DNA from: Clostridia bacterium
GTDB lineage: Bacteria; Bacillota; Clostridia; Christensenellales; CAG-138
Length of the DNA: 64,000 nucleotides
Reading direction: 5' to 3'
Assembly: GCA_017448545.1 (NCBI GenBank)
Contig: JAFSLH010000005.1
Coordinates: 116,627 to 180,626, forward strand
In this document: piece by piece, positions 7,612 to 18,292 of the stretch
How positions within the stretch are numbered: position 1 is the first letter of the stretch
How the letters are laid out: each line of letters starts with the position of its first letter
Notes under the pieces: model-generated
Told to the model about the DNA's origin: nothing
What the model saw: only the letters and a program-made list of their open reading frames with translations
Databases searched by the model: none
Made by a program: the position numbers and the translations under genes

Positions 7612-9707
7612 AACGAAAACTGCCGAATGTACGGCCTTCCCGCTCCGATCGCAGATTGAACAAAACCGATCTATTTGTGATGCTTGCGATCATGGTTGCG
7701 TATGCAATCTTTGCGTTCGTCAATCTCGGCTCGCTGCAGTTTCCGACGCACGCCTGGAAACCGGCGTACGGCGAGACGGCTATCGTTGATCTCGGCGGCG
7801 AAACGACGCTGTCGGAAATCCGTTTCAACGGCAATATCGCCGAAGGTACTCTGTATATTTACGACGATTCGGATCAATACGTCGAATTTGAACAGGATTA
7901 CGGCGATATGTTCGACTGGAAAGCCCTGAAGCTTTCCATGACGACGCAGTACGTTCGCTTACTTGTTGCCGACGGGAAGATTGCCTTCAACGAAATCGCG
8001 CTGTACGATGCGGCAGGGAACCGGATTCCCGCGACGGTTTATGTGCAGACCGACGCGAACGGAAAGGACCTGTTCCCCGGGCAGCAGGCGCTTCTCGACG
8101 AACAAAACACTGTGCCCGAGAACCCGTCCTACCTCGACGGCATGTATTTTGATGAGATTTATCATGCGCGTTCGGCGTATGAAATCGTGACGGACGACGA
8201 CCTGTATTTCGAGGGCCTGTCCGTCGGCGTAACGGACTTCTCGTATGTCAAGGACAACGGCTACTCGATCTACGAATGGACGCATCCGATGCTCGGCAAG
8301 ATGCTGATCGCGGTCGGCATCCGGCTGTTCGGCATGACGCCGTTCGGCTGGCGTTTCACGGGGACGCTGTTCGGCGTGCTGATGCTCGGCGTTCTCTACG
8401 TGCTTGCCAAGCGGATTCTGCGTTCGACGCCGTACGCCGCGCTTGCGACGGGACTGTTTGCGGTCGACTGCATGCATTATACGCAGACGCGGATTGCAAC
8501 GATCGACGTCTACGCGCTGTTCTTCACGCTGCTGATGCTGCTGTTCATGCTAGATTATCTGGCCGCGAACCGGAAGGGCGAACCGTTTGCAAAGCAGATG
8601 GTGCCGCTTGGCCTGTGCGGTCTTGCGTTCGGACTCGGCGCGGCGTCCAAGTGGACCTGTCTCTATACCGGCGCCGGTCTTGCCGTGCTGTTTTTCGGGA
8701 ACTTCATCGTGCGGTGCGTGGAGATTATCCGTGAACGCAGCAACGCGCGCATCGTGATCAACCCGGTTCCGATGCTGCCGGTTCTGTATGCGATCGGTGC
8801 GTTCGCGGTTTTCTTCATTGCAAAGGTCTCGAACCCGAGCGGCGGATTGCTGTTTCGGATCAAGTACGACATGGAGTGGTACAACCTGATCCTGTCCGAA
8901 GCGTTCTGGATTTCGATGCTGATGCTGACCGTGCTGGCGATCGTCTCCGCTTTCCTATTCCGGCTTTGGTGCAAAGGAAAAACGGTGGACCTTCGGTGGA
9001 ATCAACAGATTATGACGCTGGTTCTGTGCTGCGTGTTCTTCATTGTGATCCCTGCGCTGATCTACTATGCGTCCTGCTACAGCTTCTTCCTTTCGGAGAA
9101 CCGCACCACGCTGGCGGAGCAGCTTAGATGCATTCATCAAAAGCAGATCAGCATGTATTCCTACCACGCAAATCTGGATGCGACGCATCTTTGCCAGTCG
9201 GAATGGTATCAATGGCCGCTTGCCGAGAAATCGGTCTGGTTCTACTATAACAGCAGCCCGAAAGGCGGCGTTACGAACGAACTGATCTCGAACATTTCGA
9301 GCACGGGCAATCCGGCTGTCTGGTATGCGGCGGCGTTCGGCGCGGTTCTGATGGCGGTGCAATGGTTCCTTCGCAAAGAGTACGCGAAGCGGCCGGAGCT
9401 TTGGGTGGTTATCGTCGGCGTCGTTTCGGGACTTCTCGCGTGGCGGTTCGTCTCGCGCTGTGTGTTCCTGTATCATTACTTCTCGGCGTTCCCGTTTGTA
9501 CTGCTTGCTGCCGTATACTTCCTTTCCGAACTCGAAAAGAAGCATCCGCAGCTCAAAAACGTCAAATGGATCTGGCTCGGTATTGCCGGCGCTGTATTCC
9601 TGCTGATGTATCCGGCGATCTCGGGGCTGCCGTGCTCGTGGGGATACGCGGGATTCATCGAGCATGTATTGGCGGTCTTCGGAAAGGTGTACTATGTCGG
9701 CGTTTGA
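7608..9707 (+). CDS. PMT family (GT39) protein mannosyltransferase-like enzyme with discoidin-like insertion
   Basis: 699 residues from the ATG at 7608 (AAAGGAGGGG seven bases upstream). TM1 is about 22-40. Residues about 45-150 look like an F5/8 type C (discoidin) domain (AIVDLGGETTLSEIRF near the start, IAFNEIALYDAAGNRIP near the end). Then comes the PMT catalytic motif YFDEIYHA (D182, E183), YEWTHPMLGKMLIA, many helices, and the C-terminal hallmark LYHYFSAFPF. PMT enzymes transfer mannose from polyprenyl-phosphate mannose to Ser/Thr outside the membrane. The extra domain sits in the first extracytoplasmic loop just before the catalytic Asp. It overlaps both neighbours. Family call is strong; the sugar is not proven. 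Confidence 0.85.
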   Translation: MKRKLPNVRPSRSDRRLNKTDLFVMLAIMVAYAIFAFVNLGSLQFPTHAWKPAYGETAIVDLGGETTLSEIRFNGNIAEGTLYIYDDSDQYVEFEQDYGDMFDWKALKLSMTTQYVRLLVADGKIAFNEIALYDAAGNRIPATVYVQTDANGKDLFPGQQALLDEQNTVPENPSYLDGMYFDEIYHARSAYEIVTDDDLYFEGLSVGVTDFSYVKDNGYSIYEWTHPMLGKMLIAVGIRLFGMTPFGWRFTGTLFGVLMLGVLYVLAKRILRSTPYAALATGLFAVDCMHYTQTRIATIDVYALFFTLLMLLFMLDYLAANRKGEPFAKQMVPLGLCGLAFGLGAASKWTCLYTGAGLAVLFFGNFIVRCVEIIRERSNARIVINPVPMLPVLYAIGAFAVFFIAKVSNPSGGLLFRIKYDMEWYNLILSEAFWISMLMLTVLAIVSAFLFRLWCKGKTVDLRWNQQIMTLVLCCVFFIVIPALIYYASCYSFFLSENRTTLAEQLRCIHQKQISMYSYHANLDATHLCQSEWYQWPLAEKSVWFYYNSSPKGGVTNELISNISSTGNPAVWYAAAFGAVLMAVQWFLRKEYAKRPELWVVIVGVVSGLLAWRFVSRCVFLYHYFSAFPFVLLAAVYFLSELEKKHPQLKNVKWIWLGIAGAVFLLMYPAISGLPCSWGYAGFIEHVLAVFGKVYYVGV

Positions 9708-10182
9708 TCGAAAAAGTCTGGGACAGTTCTGGCGCTTTCTGCTGGTCGGCGTTCTGAACACGCTCGTTGATCTCGTTGTGACACGGCTGCTGCAAGGCGG
9801 ATTCGCTCTCTTGACAAACGCGCTGCTTTTGACCTACTATATCCCAAAGGTCATCGGCTATCTTTGCGGCGTATGCAACAGCTATCTGCTGAATTCCGCC
9901 TGGACGTTCCGCGCGGAAAGACGCAGGGACGCGCGGGAGATCATTTCGTTCTTGCTGGTCAACGGCGTTACGCTCGGCCTGTCGCTGCTGCTCATGTATC
10001 TGTTCCGGGACGTGCTCGGACTTGCCGGCGCATGGGACGCAGCATTTGCCGAAACCCGGTTCGGCAGGATCGTGAACGGAAACTTCTTTTGCACGGTACT
10101 GTCGTCCGGCATTGCGCTGCTTGTGAATTTTGTCGGCAACAAGATTCTGGTGTTTGGGGAACGGAAACGGCGTTCGGCCTGA
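9694..10182 (+). CDS. GtrA family membrane protein
   Basis: 162 residues with four predicted helices, the usual GtrA layout. FWRFLLVGVLNTLVDLVV opens the protein, YLLNSAWTF ends the second helix region, and FVGNKILVFGER closes it. The ATG at 9694 has GGAAAGG six bases upstream and overlaps the PMT gene by 14 bases. GtrA proteins are thought to flip polyprenyl-phosphate-linked sugars across the membrane. Here it would supply the two GT-C enzymes encoded just upstream. That role is inferred from position. Confidence 0.88.
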   Translation: MSAFDRKSLGQFWRFLLVGVLNTLVDLVVTRLLQGGFALLTNALLLTYYIPKVIGYLCGVCNSYLLNSAWTFRAERRRDAREIISFLLVNGVTLGLSLLLMYLFRDVLGLAGAWDAAFAETRFGRIVNGNFFCTVLSSGIALLVNFVGNKILVFGERKRRSA

Positions 10183-10206
10183 TACCGGCGAAAAGGGGGA
10201 ATAGGG

Positions 10207-11727
10207 ATGCTTTCAAAGGTATACAGCTACGGATTGGTCGGACTTTGCGGCTTTCTTGTAACCGTGGAAGCCTCCGTGACCAAGGGGATCGGTACGTTTT
10301 CCCTGGTCGGATTGCCGGATGCGGCGGTCAAGGAATCCCAGGAACGCGTACGTTCCGCCATTCAGCATTCCGGTGCGACCTATCCGGTCGCCAACACGGT
10401 TTTAAATCTGGCGCCGGCTGATCAGCGCAAGGAAGGTACGCTTTACGATCTTCCGATCGCACTGGCGATTCTGCAGGCGTCCGGTCAGGTTCGCGCACTT
10501 TCGTCGGATTGTATCGTTCTCGGCGAATTGGCGCTGGACGGTACGGTGCGCGCGGTCAACGGCATCCTGCCTATGGTAATCGACGCGTTTGCGCACGGTT
10601 ACCGTAACTTCTATCTTCCGGCCGACAACGTTGCGGAAGCGTCCTATCTGGACGGTGCGTCGGTTTATCCGGTTCGTTCGCTGGCGCAGCTGCTGCGCCA
10701 TATACGGGACGTCGAACCGATCGAGCCGGTACAGACGCGCGTGTTTTCCGGCAAGCTGACCCACTCACGGTTCGACTTTTCCGAAATCAAGGGGCAGGCA
10801 GCTGCAAAGCGCGCAGCCGAAGTTGCCGTTGCAGGCGGGCATAATATGCTGCTTTGCGGAACGCCCGGTTCCGGTAAAACGATGCTTGCTCGCGCGATTC
10901 CGTCGATCCTGCCGGAAATGACGTTTGAGGAAGCGTTGGAGGTGACCAAGATTCACTCTGTCACCGGCGCAACGAAGGGCGGCGTTGGGTTGATTACAGA
11001 CAGGCCTTTCCGCGCGCCGCACCACGGCGCAAGCGCGGCGGCATTGATCGGCGGCGGCGCAAAGGCGCTGCCGGGCGAAATCAGTCTTGCACACAACGGC
11101 GTGCTGTTCCTGGATGAGTTTCCGGAGTTTCAGCGCAGCGTGCTGGAATCGCTGCGGCAGCCGCTGGAGGACGGGGAAGTCACGGTGTCCCGCGCTATGG
11201 CGACGGCTACTTATCCTGCGCGATTTATGTTGATTGCAGCAATGAATCCGTGTCCGTGCGGCAATCGCGGCTCACGCACAAAACCATGCACCTGCTCACC
11301 GTCGGCGATCCATCGATATGCTGCCCGCATTTCCGGTCCGCTGCTGGATCGAATCGATCTGCATATTGAGATGACCGAGGTCGGGTATTCGGAGATTACG
11401 GAACGCAAGCCGGCAGAATCGAGCGAAGCAATTCGCGCTCGCGTGGCGCGGGCAAGAGCGATTCAGGCGAAGCGGTTCGAAAACGACGGCATTCGGCTGA
11501 ATGCGCAAATGAACGGGGAATTGCTGCGGAAATACTGCGTCCCAACGGAGGAGTCGGAGCGCATCCTGCGGAACGCTTTCAACAAGCTGCAGCTTTCGGC
11601 GCGCGCCTATCAGCGCGTATTGAAGGTCGCGCGGACAATCGCGGATCTTGCGGAGAGCGAGAAGATTTTGCCGCAGCACTATGCGGAGGCGATTCAATAC
11701 CGCAGTATGGAATTGCTGAAGGTTTAA
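10207..11727 (+). CDS. YifB/ComM family Mg-chelatase-like AAA+ ATPase
   Basis: 506 residues, full length. The N-terminal Lon-protease-like domain (about 1-165) contains FSLVGLPDAAVKESQERVRSA. The ATPase core has Walker A GTPGSGKT at 218-225, Walker B LFLDEFPEF, and the Cys-rich PCPCGN...CTCSP segment before SGPLLDRIDLHIE. In Gram-negative bacteria ComM is a helicase that extends branch migration during natural transformation. It is followed by dprA, the recombination mediator, which supports a DNA-processing role. RBS AAGGGGGA is six bases before the ATG. Confidence 0.9.
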   Translation: MLSKVYSYGLVGLCGFLVTVEASVTKGIGTFSLVGLPDAAVKESQERVRSAIQHSGATYPVANTVLNLAPADQRKEGTLYDLPIALAILQASGQVRALSSDCIVLGELALDGTVRAVNGILPMVIDAFAHGYRNFYLPADNVAEASYLDGASVYPVRSLAQLLRHIRDVEPIEPVQTRVFSGKLTHSRFDFSEIKGQAAAKRAAEVAVAGGHNMLLCGTPGSGKTMLARAIPSILPEMTFEEALEVTKIHSVTGATKGGVGLITDRPFRAPHHGASAAALIGGGAKALPGEISLAHNGVLFLDEFPEFQRSVLESLRQPLEDGEVTVSRAMATATYPARFMLIAAMNPCPCGNRGSRTKPCTCSPSAIHRYAARISGPLLDRIDLHIEMTEVGYSEITERKPAESSEAIRARVARARAIQAKRFENDGIRLNAQMNGELLRKYCVPTEESERILRNAFNKLQLSARAYQRVLKVARTIADLAESEKILPQHYAEAIQYRSMELLKV

Positions 11728-11747
11728 TGGGACTTTGAGGTAACGGC

Positions 11748-12902
11748 ATGACGGAGACACAACGTTTATGGCTTTGGCTGAACTACGCGACGGAACAGAA
11801 CCCGAAGCTGTTTTACCGCATTTTGCAGCAGTTTGACGACATTGAGGAAATCTACGAGGCCGCCTTGCGCCGTCGCTTTTCGGTGTTCGACGAGCTGCCT
11901 GATTCGGTGCGGGACCGTATGGTGACCGCCGGCAGCGATCAGTTCATGGATCGGTATATCAGCTGGCTCGACAAGAACCGCATCGGCGTCACGACGCCGG
12001 AATCGGATGATTATCCGGCGCTGCTGTCGCAGATTGCCGATCCGCCGTCCGTGTTGTTTTACAGAGGAACGATGCACGCCGATTCGCCGCTGCCGATTGC
12101 GGTCATCGGCTCTCGGAATATGACGGATTATGGAAAAGAAGTCGCGCAGCTGTTCGGACAGCAGATTGCGGAACACAACGGAACCGTCGTTTCCGGCCTT
12201 GCGCAGGGGATCGATTCCGAAGCCGCACGCGGCGCGCTGTCCTGCGTTGTGTCCGAATGCCCGGTGATCGGCGTTCTGCCCTGCGGAATCGACGTCGCGT
12301 TCGGATCGCCGAAAGCCGAGTTTTATGAAGAAGTCGCAGAACGCGGATGTGTAATGACGGAACTGCTGCCGAAAACGCCCGTGATGAAGTTCGTGTTTCA
12401 GATGCGGAACCGCATATTGTCAGGGCTGTCGCGCGGCGTGCTGGTGGTCGAAGCCGGCGAACGAAGCGGTACCGCGTTTACCGTTGATCATGCGCATGAG
12501 CAAGGACGCGAGGTCTTTGCGGTCCCCGGCAGAATTACGGACCTTATGAGCGCGGGGACGAATCGGCTGATCGTCCGCGGAGAAGCGAAGCCGGTCGTGA
12601 CGATACAAGACGTGCTGTCGGAATTCAGCGAGTTTACCGACCTGCAGGACGGAGAACTGAACCCGAATGCAAGACGCATCCGGTTTTCCACACTCTCGAA
12701 GGTCGGTCAGGAAATCTACATGGCGCTGTTGCAGGGCGAAAAGAGCGCAGACGAGCTGTTTGAATGGGTCGATACATCGCCGGCGGACATGAACGCCGCC
12801 TTGACGGAACTGCAGTTCTGTGAAGTCATCAAGCAGCTACCCGGCAGGGTCTATGCAATCGATTCGCTGAAAAGCGTCGTTACGTTTGACGCTGCGGAAT
12901 AA
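11748..12902 (+). CDS. dprA: DNA-processing protein DprA (Smf)
   Basis: 384 residues. An N-terminal helix-hairpin/SAM-like part is followed by the Rossmann core (about 120-300), with IAVIGSRNMTDYG, VVSGLAQGIDSEAARGAL, GVLPCGID and MRNRILSGLSRGVLVVEAG, all DprA signatures. A C-terminal winged-helix domain (about 310-375) completes the protein. DprA loads RecA on incoming single-stranded DNA; many non-transformable Clostridia also keep it. The gene is 20 bases after the ComM-like gene and 69 bases before topA, an order shared with Bacillus (smf-topA-gid). Confidence 0.95.
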   Translation: MTETQRLWLWLNYATEQNPKLFYRILQQFDDIEEIYEAALRRRFSVFDELPDSVRDRMVTAGSDQFMDRYISWLDKNRIGVTTPESDDYPALLSQIADPPSVLFYRGTMHADSPLPIAVIGSRNMTDYGKEVAQLFGQQIAEHNGTVVSGLAQGIDSEAARGALSCVVSECPVIGVLPCGIDVAFGSPKAEFYEEVAERGCVMTELLPKTPVMKFVFQMRNRILSGLSRGVLVVEAGERSGTAFTVDHAHEQGREVFAVPGRITDLMSAGTNRLIVRGEAKPVVTIQDVLSEFSEFTDLQDGELNPNARRIRFSTLSKVGQEIYMALLQGEKSADELFEWVDTSPADMNAALTELQFCEVIKQLPGRVYAIDSLKSVVTFDAAE

Positions 12903-12971
12903 CATTGCACAATCACAAGTTTCAGATACAGGATACGTTCCGCATGGACGGAACAGCAAAAGGAGCAAAGA

Positions 12972-15056
12972 ATGGCAGATACATTGGTCATCGTAGAGTC
13001 GCCTGCAAAGGCAAAAACGATCGGAAAGTTTTTAGGAAGCAAATACAAGGTCGTAGCATCGAACGGTCACGTGCGCGACCTTCCGAAATCAACGCTCGGC
13101 GTCGATCCGGAAAAGAAGTTCAAACCGAAGTACATCACGCTGCGCGGGCGCGGCGACGTTCTGGAAACGATTCGCCGCGAAGCAAAGGATGCGAAGCGCG
13201 TTCTTCTCGCAACGGACCCTGACCGCGAAGGAGAAGCCATCTCGTGGCATCTTGCGGAAATCCTTTCGCTCGACGTGAAGGACAAGTGCCGTATCGAGTT
13301 CAATGAGATCACGTCGAACGCGGTCAAAAACTCGATCAAGCATCCGCGCACGATCGATATGCACCTTGTCGATGCGCAGCAGGCGCGTCGCGTGCTGGAT
13401 CGCCTGGTCGGGTATAAGATCAGCCCGATCCTTTGGCACAAGGTTCAGAAGGGCCTTTCCGCCGGTCGGGTACAGTCCGTCGCTACACGAATCATCTGCG
13501 ATCGCGAGGAGGAGATCAACGAGTTTGTTCCCGAGGAATACTGGACAATCGTTGCAAAGCTGAACGGCGCAAAGACCTTTGAAACCAAATATTTCGGCGA
13601 GCAGGGCAAGAAACGGGACGTTCATACCGAAGCGGAAGCCACTGAGATCAAAAAGCGTGTTGAGAAGGCTGAATTCACGGTAACTGAGTGCAAAACGGCA
13701 GAACGCCGCAAGCATGCGCCCGCGCCGTTTACGACGTCCGGTTTGCAGCAGGAAGCATCCCGCAAGCTCGGGTTTACGACCAAGCGCACGATGATGGTTG
13801 CGCAGCAGCTGTATGAGGGCGTAGAGCTCGGCAAGCGGGGCCCGGTCGGTCTGATCACCTATATTCGTACCGACTCCGTTCGCGTCGCTTCGGAAGCGCA
13901 GGAAGCGGCACGCGCGTTCATCGGACAAACGTTCGGGAAAGCGTATGTTCCGGAAAAACCGAATATCTACAAAGGCCGTCGCGGCGCGCAGGATGCGCAC
14001 GAAGCGATTCGTCCGACCGATCTCGGCAACGATCCGAAGACGCTGAAAGAGCATCTTTCCCCGGAGCAGTGGAAGCTTTATAAACTGATTTATGAGCGCT
14101 TTGTTGCAAGCCAGATGGCGGAACAGGTGCAGTCGGTCACGTCCGTTACGTTTGACGCAAACGGCGCAACGTTCAAATCGTCCGGTGCGCGCACGCTGTT
14201 TGACGGCTATACCGTGCTGTATACCGAGAGCAAGGATGAAGAAGATTCGGAAGTGAATCTTCCGGCGATCGCAGAGAACGATCGCTTCACGGCCAAATCG
14301 ATCGACGCGCAGCAGCGGTTCACGCAGCCGCCGTCGCGGTATACCGAAGCGTCGCTTGTACGCGCGCTCGAAGAAAAGGGCATCGGTCGTCCGAGCACCT
14401 ATGCGCCGACGATCTCGACGATCATCGACCGCGGCTATGTCGCAAGAGACAAGAAGCTGCTTGCGCCGACCGAGCTCGGCTTTATCGTGACCAACCTGAT
14501 GAAGAAAAGTTTTCCGGACATCGTCGACGTCGCTTTCACGGCAAAGATGGAAGAAGAGCTGGACGAGGTGGAAGAAGGCACGATCGAATGGACGTCTCTG
14601 ATGGAATCGTTCTACGGCCCGTTCATGGAGACCGTCCAAAAGGCGGACGAACAGGTTGAAAAGGTGAAGATTCCGGACGAAGTTTCCGACGTCGTTTGTG
14701 ACAAATGCGGTGCGATGATGGTTTATAAAACCGGCCGGTTCGGAAAGTTCCTGGCCTGTCCGAACTTCCCGGCGTGTCGGAATGCGAAGCCGATTATCGA
14801 AAAGCTCGACGTTCCGTGCCCGAAATGCGGCAGCGCTGTTTTGAAGCGGCGCAGCAAGAAGGGGAATACATTCTACGGCTGCGAACGGTATCCGGAATGC
14901 GATTTCACAAGCTGGAATCCGCTCGTCGCGCAAAAGTGCCCGAAATGCGGCGGATACATGGTGCAGAAACGCGGCCGGAACGGCACGTTCGTCGCGTGCG
15001 CTGACCCGAAGTGCTCCTACATTCTGCGGGACAAGAAGAAAAAAGATGAAGAATAA
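12972..15056 (+). CDS. topA: DNA topoisomerase I
   Basis: 694 residues. The Toprim domain starts with [17 protein letters not shown] and holds [13 protein letters not shown]. The active-site tyrosine is Y297 in [14 protein letters not shown]. The C terminus carries three four-cysteine zinc ribbons (about 573-605, 616-646, 656-685). The enzyme relaxes negative supercoils. Its ATG has AAGGAG upstream. The stop overlaps the trmFO start by 11 bases. Confidence 0.97.
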   Translation: MADTLVIVESPAKAKTIGKFLGSKYKVVASNGHVRDLPKSTLGVDPEKKFKPKYITLRGRGDVLETIRREAKDAKRVLLATDPDREGEAISWHLAEILSLDVKDKCRIEFNEITSNAVKNSIKHPRTIDMHLVDAQQARRVLDRLVGYKISPILWHKVQKGLSAGRVQSVATRIICDREEEINEFVPEEYWTIVAKLNGAKTFETKYFGEQGKKRDVHTEAEATEIKKRVEKAEFTVTECKTAERRKHAPAPFTTSGLQQEASRKLGFTTKRTMMVAQQLYEGVELGKRGPVGLITYIRTDSVRVASEAQEAARAFIGQTFGKAYVPEKPNIYKGRRGAQDAHEAIRPTDLGNDPKTLKEHLSPEQWKLYKLIYERFVASQMAEQVQSVTSVTFDANGATFKSSGARTLFDGYTVLYTESKDEEDSEVNLPAIAENDRFTAKSIDAQQRFTQPPSRYTEASLVRALEEKGIGRPSTYAPTISTIIDRGYVARDKKLLAPTELGFIVTNLMKKSFPDIVDVAFTAKMEEELDEVEEGTIEWTSLMESFYGPFMETVQKADEQVEKVKIPDEVSDVVCDKCGAMMVYKTGRFGKFLACPNFPACRNAKPIIEKLDVPCPKCGSAVLKRRSKKGNTFYGCERYPECDFTSWNPLVAQKCPKCGGYMVQKRGRNGTFVACADPKCSYILRDKKKKDEE

Positions 15057-16332
15057 TGTCACGGTCGTCGGCGCCGGACTGGCGGGCTCCGAAGCGGCCT
15101 ATCAACTTTTGAAGCGCGGTTTTTCGGTGACGCTCGTCGAGATGAAGCCGAAAAAGTTCTCGCCCGCGCACCGCAGTGTATCTTTTGCGGAGCTTGTTTG
15201 TTCCAATTCGCTCCGGTCGGATCGTATCGAAAACGCGGTTGGACTATTGAAAGAAGAGCTGCGTCGGATGGATTCGCTGATCCTTGCGTGCGCAGACGAA
15301 ACGCGCGTACCGGCGGGCGGCGCGCTCGCTGTGGATCGTGACGGGTTTTCCGAATCGGTCACAAAGCGGCTGATGTCGTTTGACAATCTGACCGTCGTCC
15401 ATGAGGAAGCGACCGACTTTCCCGAGTCGCCGTGCATTATCGCAAGCGGCCCGTTGACGAGCGATGCGCTTTCCGAAACGATTGAGCGTAAACTCGGCGT
15501 ATCGCTGCATTTTTACGATGCGGCGGCTCCGATTGTGACGAAAGAATCGCTGAATTTCGATCGCGTTTATGCCGCTTCCCGCTACGGCAGAGGCGAGGAC
15601 TACCTGAACTGTCCGATGACGCGGGAGGAATACTTTGCGTTTTATCACGCGCTGATCAATGCGGAAACCGCACCGCTGCACAGCTTTGAAACGCCGCGCG
15701 TTTTTGAAGGCTGTATGCCGGTCGAGGTCATGGCGAAGCGCGGCGAACTGACGCTTGCTTACGGCCCGTTGAAACCGGTCGGGCTGGAGACGGAGGGGAA
15801 GCGCCCGTTCGCGGTTGTACAGCTTCGACGGGACAACGCGGAGGATACGCTCTATAACATTGTCGGATTCCAGACCAATCTGAAATTCGGCGAACAGAAA
15901 CGCGTTTTCGGCATGATTCCGGGACTGGAGAACGCAGAATTCGTGCGCTACGGCGTGATGCATCGCAACACTTTTTTGAACAGTCCGATGCTGCTGCAGC
16001 CCGATTTCTCGCTGCGCAGCGATCCGTTGTTCTTCTTTGCGGGGCAGATGACCGGCGTGGAAGGGTATGTGGAATCGGCTGCCAGCGGTTTTTGCGCGGG
16101 CGTCAATCTTGCGCGCAAGCTTTCCGGCAAAGACCCGATCGACTTTACCGCTAAGACCGCCATCGGAGCGCTCGGGCATTACGTTTCCGAGTATGCGGGA
16201 AAAGACTTCCAGCCGATGAACGTGACGTTCGGCATTATGGACGCGTATCCGGAGCGGATTCGCAACAAGCAGGAACGGTATCATAAGATTGCCGAACGCT
16301 CGCTGCAGTATTTATCGACTTTAGACCTATAA
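15046..16332 (+). CDS. trmFO: Methylene-THF-tRNA (uracil-54-C5)-methyltransferase TrmFO (Gid)
   Basis: 428 residues. The FAD-binding Rossmann motif [15 protein letters not shown] is at the N terminus, followed by [13 protein letters not shown], which places the conserved cysteine at C52. A second family cysteine is C223 in [11 protein letters not shown]. TrmFO makes m5U54 in the tRNA T loop using folate and flavin rather than SAM. In Bacillus the gene after this one is codV (a Xer recombinase); here hslV follows directly, 15 bases downstream. Confidence 0.96.
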   Translation: MKNNVTVVGAGLAGSEAAYQLLKRGFSVTLVEMKPKKFSPAHRSVSFAELVCSNSLRSDRIENAVGLLKEELRRMDSLILACADETRVPAGGALAVDRDGFSESVTKRLMSFDNLTVVHEEATDFPESPCIIASGPLTSDALSETIERKLGVSLHFYDAAAPIVTKESLNFDRVYAASRYGRGEDYLNCPMTREEYFAFYHALINAETAPLHSFETPRVFEGCMPVEVMAKRGELTLAYGPLKPVGLETEGKRPFAVVQLRRDNAEDTLYNIVGFQTNLKFGEQKRVFGMIPGLENAEFVRYGVMHRNTFLNSPMLLQPDFSLRSDPLFFFAGQMTGVEGYVESAASGFCAGVNLARKLSGKDPIDFTAKTAIGALGHYVSEYAGKDFQPMNVTFGIMDAYPERIRNKQERYHKIAERSLQYLSTLDL

Positions 16333-16347
16333 GATTTCGGAGGAACT

Positions 16348-16881
16348 ATGGAACTGAAAGGAACCACCATTTTGGCAGTGAAACGGAACGGCGTCACCGC
16401 TGTCTGCGGAGACGGTCAGGTTACGATGGGCGAACAGGCTGTGATGAAGGCGACGGCAAAGAAAGTGCGCCGCATCTTCCACGACCGGGTCGTCGTCGGA
16501 TTTGCCGGTACCGTCGCCGATGCGTTCAGCCTTTGCGACCGTTTCGAAGCAAAAATGCAGATGTACGGCGGTTCACTGCCGCGCGCTGCCGTTGCGCTTG
16601 CGCAGGACTGGCGAAACGATAAGGTAATGCGCAAACTCGAAGCCATGCTGATCGTTGCGGACAAGGACGATCTGCTTCTAATTTCCGGAACCGGCGAAGT
16701 GATCGAACCGGACGACGGTGTGGCGGCGATCGGCTCCGGCGGGCTGTATGCACTGTCGGCGGCAAAGGCTTTGATGCAGAACACCGATCTGTCCGCACGG
16801 GAAATCGCAGAAAAATCGCTGCGGATCGCCGGCGAAATCTGCGTATTCACCAACGACCATCTGACGATTGAGGAGGTATAA
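16348..16881 (+). CDS. hslV: ATP-dependent protease peptidase subunit HslV (ClpQ/CodW)
   Basis: 177 residues, normal length. After a five-residue propeptide (MELKG) comes TTILAV, with T6 as the likely N-terminal nucleophile of the mature subunit. [10 protein letters not shown] and [10 protein letters not shown] are family hallmarks. It forms the proteolytic double ring capped by the HslU ATPase encoded five bases downstream. RBS GGAGG precedes the ATG. Confidence 0.96.
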   Translation: MELKGTTILAVKRNGVTAVCGDGQVTMGEQAVMKATAKKVRRIFHDRVVVGFAGTVADAFSLCDRFEAKMQMYGGSLPRAAVALAQDWRNDKVMRKLEAMLIVADKDDLLLISGTGEVIEPDDGVAAIGSGGLYALSAAKALMQNTDLSAREIAEKSLRIAGEICVFTNDHLTIEEV

Positions 16882-16885
16882 CGGT

Positions 16886-18265
16886 ATGATGACGCCGAAA
16901 CAAATTGTTGACGCGCTGGATCGCTATATCATCGGCCAGGAAGAAGCGAAGCGCGCGGTCGCGATTGCGCTGCGGAACCGGTATCGCCGTTCGTGCCTTT
17001 CGGAAGAGCTCCGCGAGGAGATCACGCCGAAGAATATCATTATGCTCGGACCGACCGGCGTCGGCAAAACCGAGATCGCCCGGCGGCTTGCAAAGCTCGT
17101 GGACGCGCCGTTTATCAAGGTGGAAGCGACAAAGTTCACCGAGGTCGGTTATGTCGGTAAGGACGTCGAAAGCATGATCCGCGATCTGGTCGAGGAATCT
17201 ATCCGGCTGACGAAAACGCTGCGGATGAATGAAGTAAAACCGGCGGCGGAAGCTGCGACGGAAGCGCGCATCGTCGAACTGCTGCTTCCGAATGCCAAAA
17301 AGCAGCGGCCGCAGGTGAATCCGCTGCAATACCTGCTCGGCGCAGGGACAGCCCCGCAGAACGACGAACCGAAGCTCAGCGAGGAGGAGCAGGAGAAGCA
17401 CCGCAGTCTCCGGGAGCAGACGCTGGCTCGTCTGCGTTCCGGCGTTCTCGAAAACGAAATCGTTGAGATCGAAGTGGAGGAAAGCGCGTCCGGCCCGATC
17501 CTTGCGATGGGCGTGGATATGGATCTCGGTTCCGTACTCGGCGATATTCTGCCGAAAAAGAGACGCTTGAAGAAGATGCCCGTTTGTCAGGCGCGCCCGA
17601 TCCTGCTGCAGCAGGAGTCCGAAAAGCGGATCGATATGGACGACGTCAACCGTGTTGCACTGCGGAACGCCGAGCAGAACGGCATCATTTTCCTGGATGA
17701 AATCGACAAAATTGCCGGCGCGGCGAATCACGGCGGCGCAGACGTATCCCGCGAGGGCGTACAGCGCGATATTCTGCCGATCGTGGAAGGCACGACGATC
17801 TCCACGAAATACGGCGCGATCAAAACAGACTTCATCCTGTTCATCGGCGCCGGCGCGTTCCATGTTTCGAAGGTCAGCGACCTGATCCCGGAACTGCAGG
17901 GCCGTTTCCCGATTCGCGTCACGCTGAAAGACCTGACGGAAGAAGATTTCTATCGGATTCTGACGCAGCCGGACAATGCGGTGACAAAGCAGTACGCGGC
18001 GCTGCTGCGGCCGGACAACGTTAATCTGTCCTTTACGGAAGACGCGCTGCGGGAGATTGCCAAGTATGCGTTCCGCGCGAACGAGCAAAACGAGAACATC
18101 GGTGCGCGTCGGCTGCATACGGTGATGGAAAACCTGCTGAACGATATTTCCTTCAACGCAAACGGACAGCACCCGCTGATCGACGTTGTGATCGACGGCG
18201 AATATGTCGATCAGCATCTTTCGGCGGAATGGAGCGAGGATACTATTCACAAGTATATTTTGTAA
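16886..18265 (+). CDS. hslU: ATP-dependent protease ATPase subunit HslU (ClpY/CodX)
   Basis: 459 residues. TPKQIVDALDRYIIGQ is the conserved N terminus, Walker A is GPTGVGKT at 55-62, and VEATKFTEVGYVGKDVE with the GYVG pore loop follows. The I domain is at about 110-230. Walker B is GIIFLDEIDKI. The ATG at 16886 is chosen because AGGAGGT lies eight bases upstream; an earlier in-frame ATG overlaps hslV. It unfolds substrates for HslV. In Bacillus codY follows; here an RNase J gene does. Confidence 0.96.
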   Translation: MMTPKQIVDALDRYIIGQEEAKRAVAIALRNRYRRSCLSEELREEITPKNIIMLGPTGVGKTEIARRLAKLVDAPFIKVEATKFTEVGYVGKDVESMIRDLVEESIRLTKTLRMNEVKPAAEAATEARIVELLLPNAKKQRPQVNPLQYLLGAGTAPQNDEPKLSEEEQEKHRSLREQTLARLRSGVLENEIVEIEVEESASGPILAMGVDMDLGSVLGDILPKKRRLKKMPVCQARPILLQQESEKRIDMDDVNRVALRNAEQNGIIFLDEIDKIAGAANHGGADVSREGVQRDILPIVEGTTISTKYGAIKTDFILFIGAGAFHVSKVSDLIPELQGRFPIRVTLKDLTEEDFYRILTQPDNAVTKQYAALLRPDNVNLSFTEDALREIAKYAFRANEQNENIGARRLHTVMENLLNDISFNANGQHPLIDVVIDGEYVDQHLSAEWSEDTIHKYIL

Positions 18266-18292
18266 CAGGAGAATGGAATCAAAACACAAACA

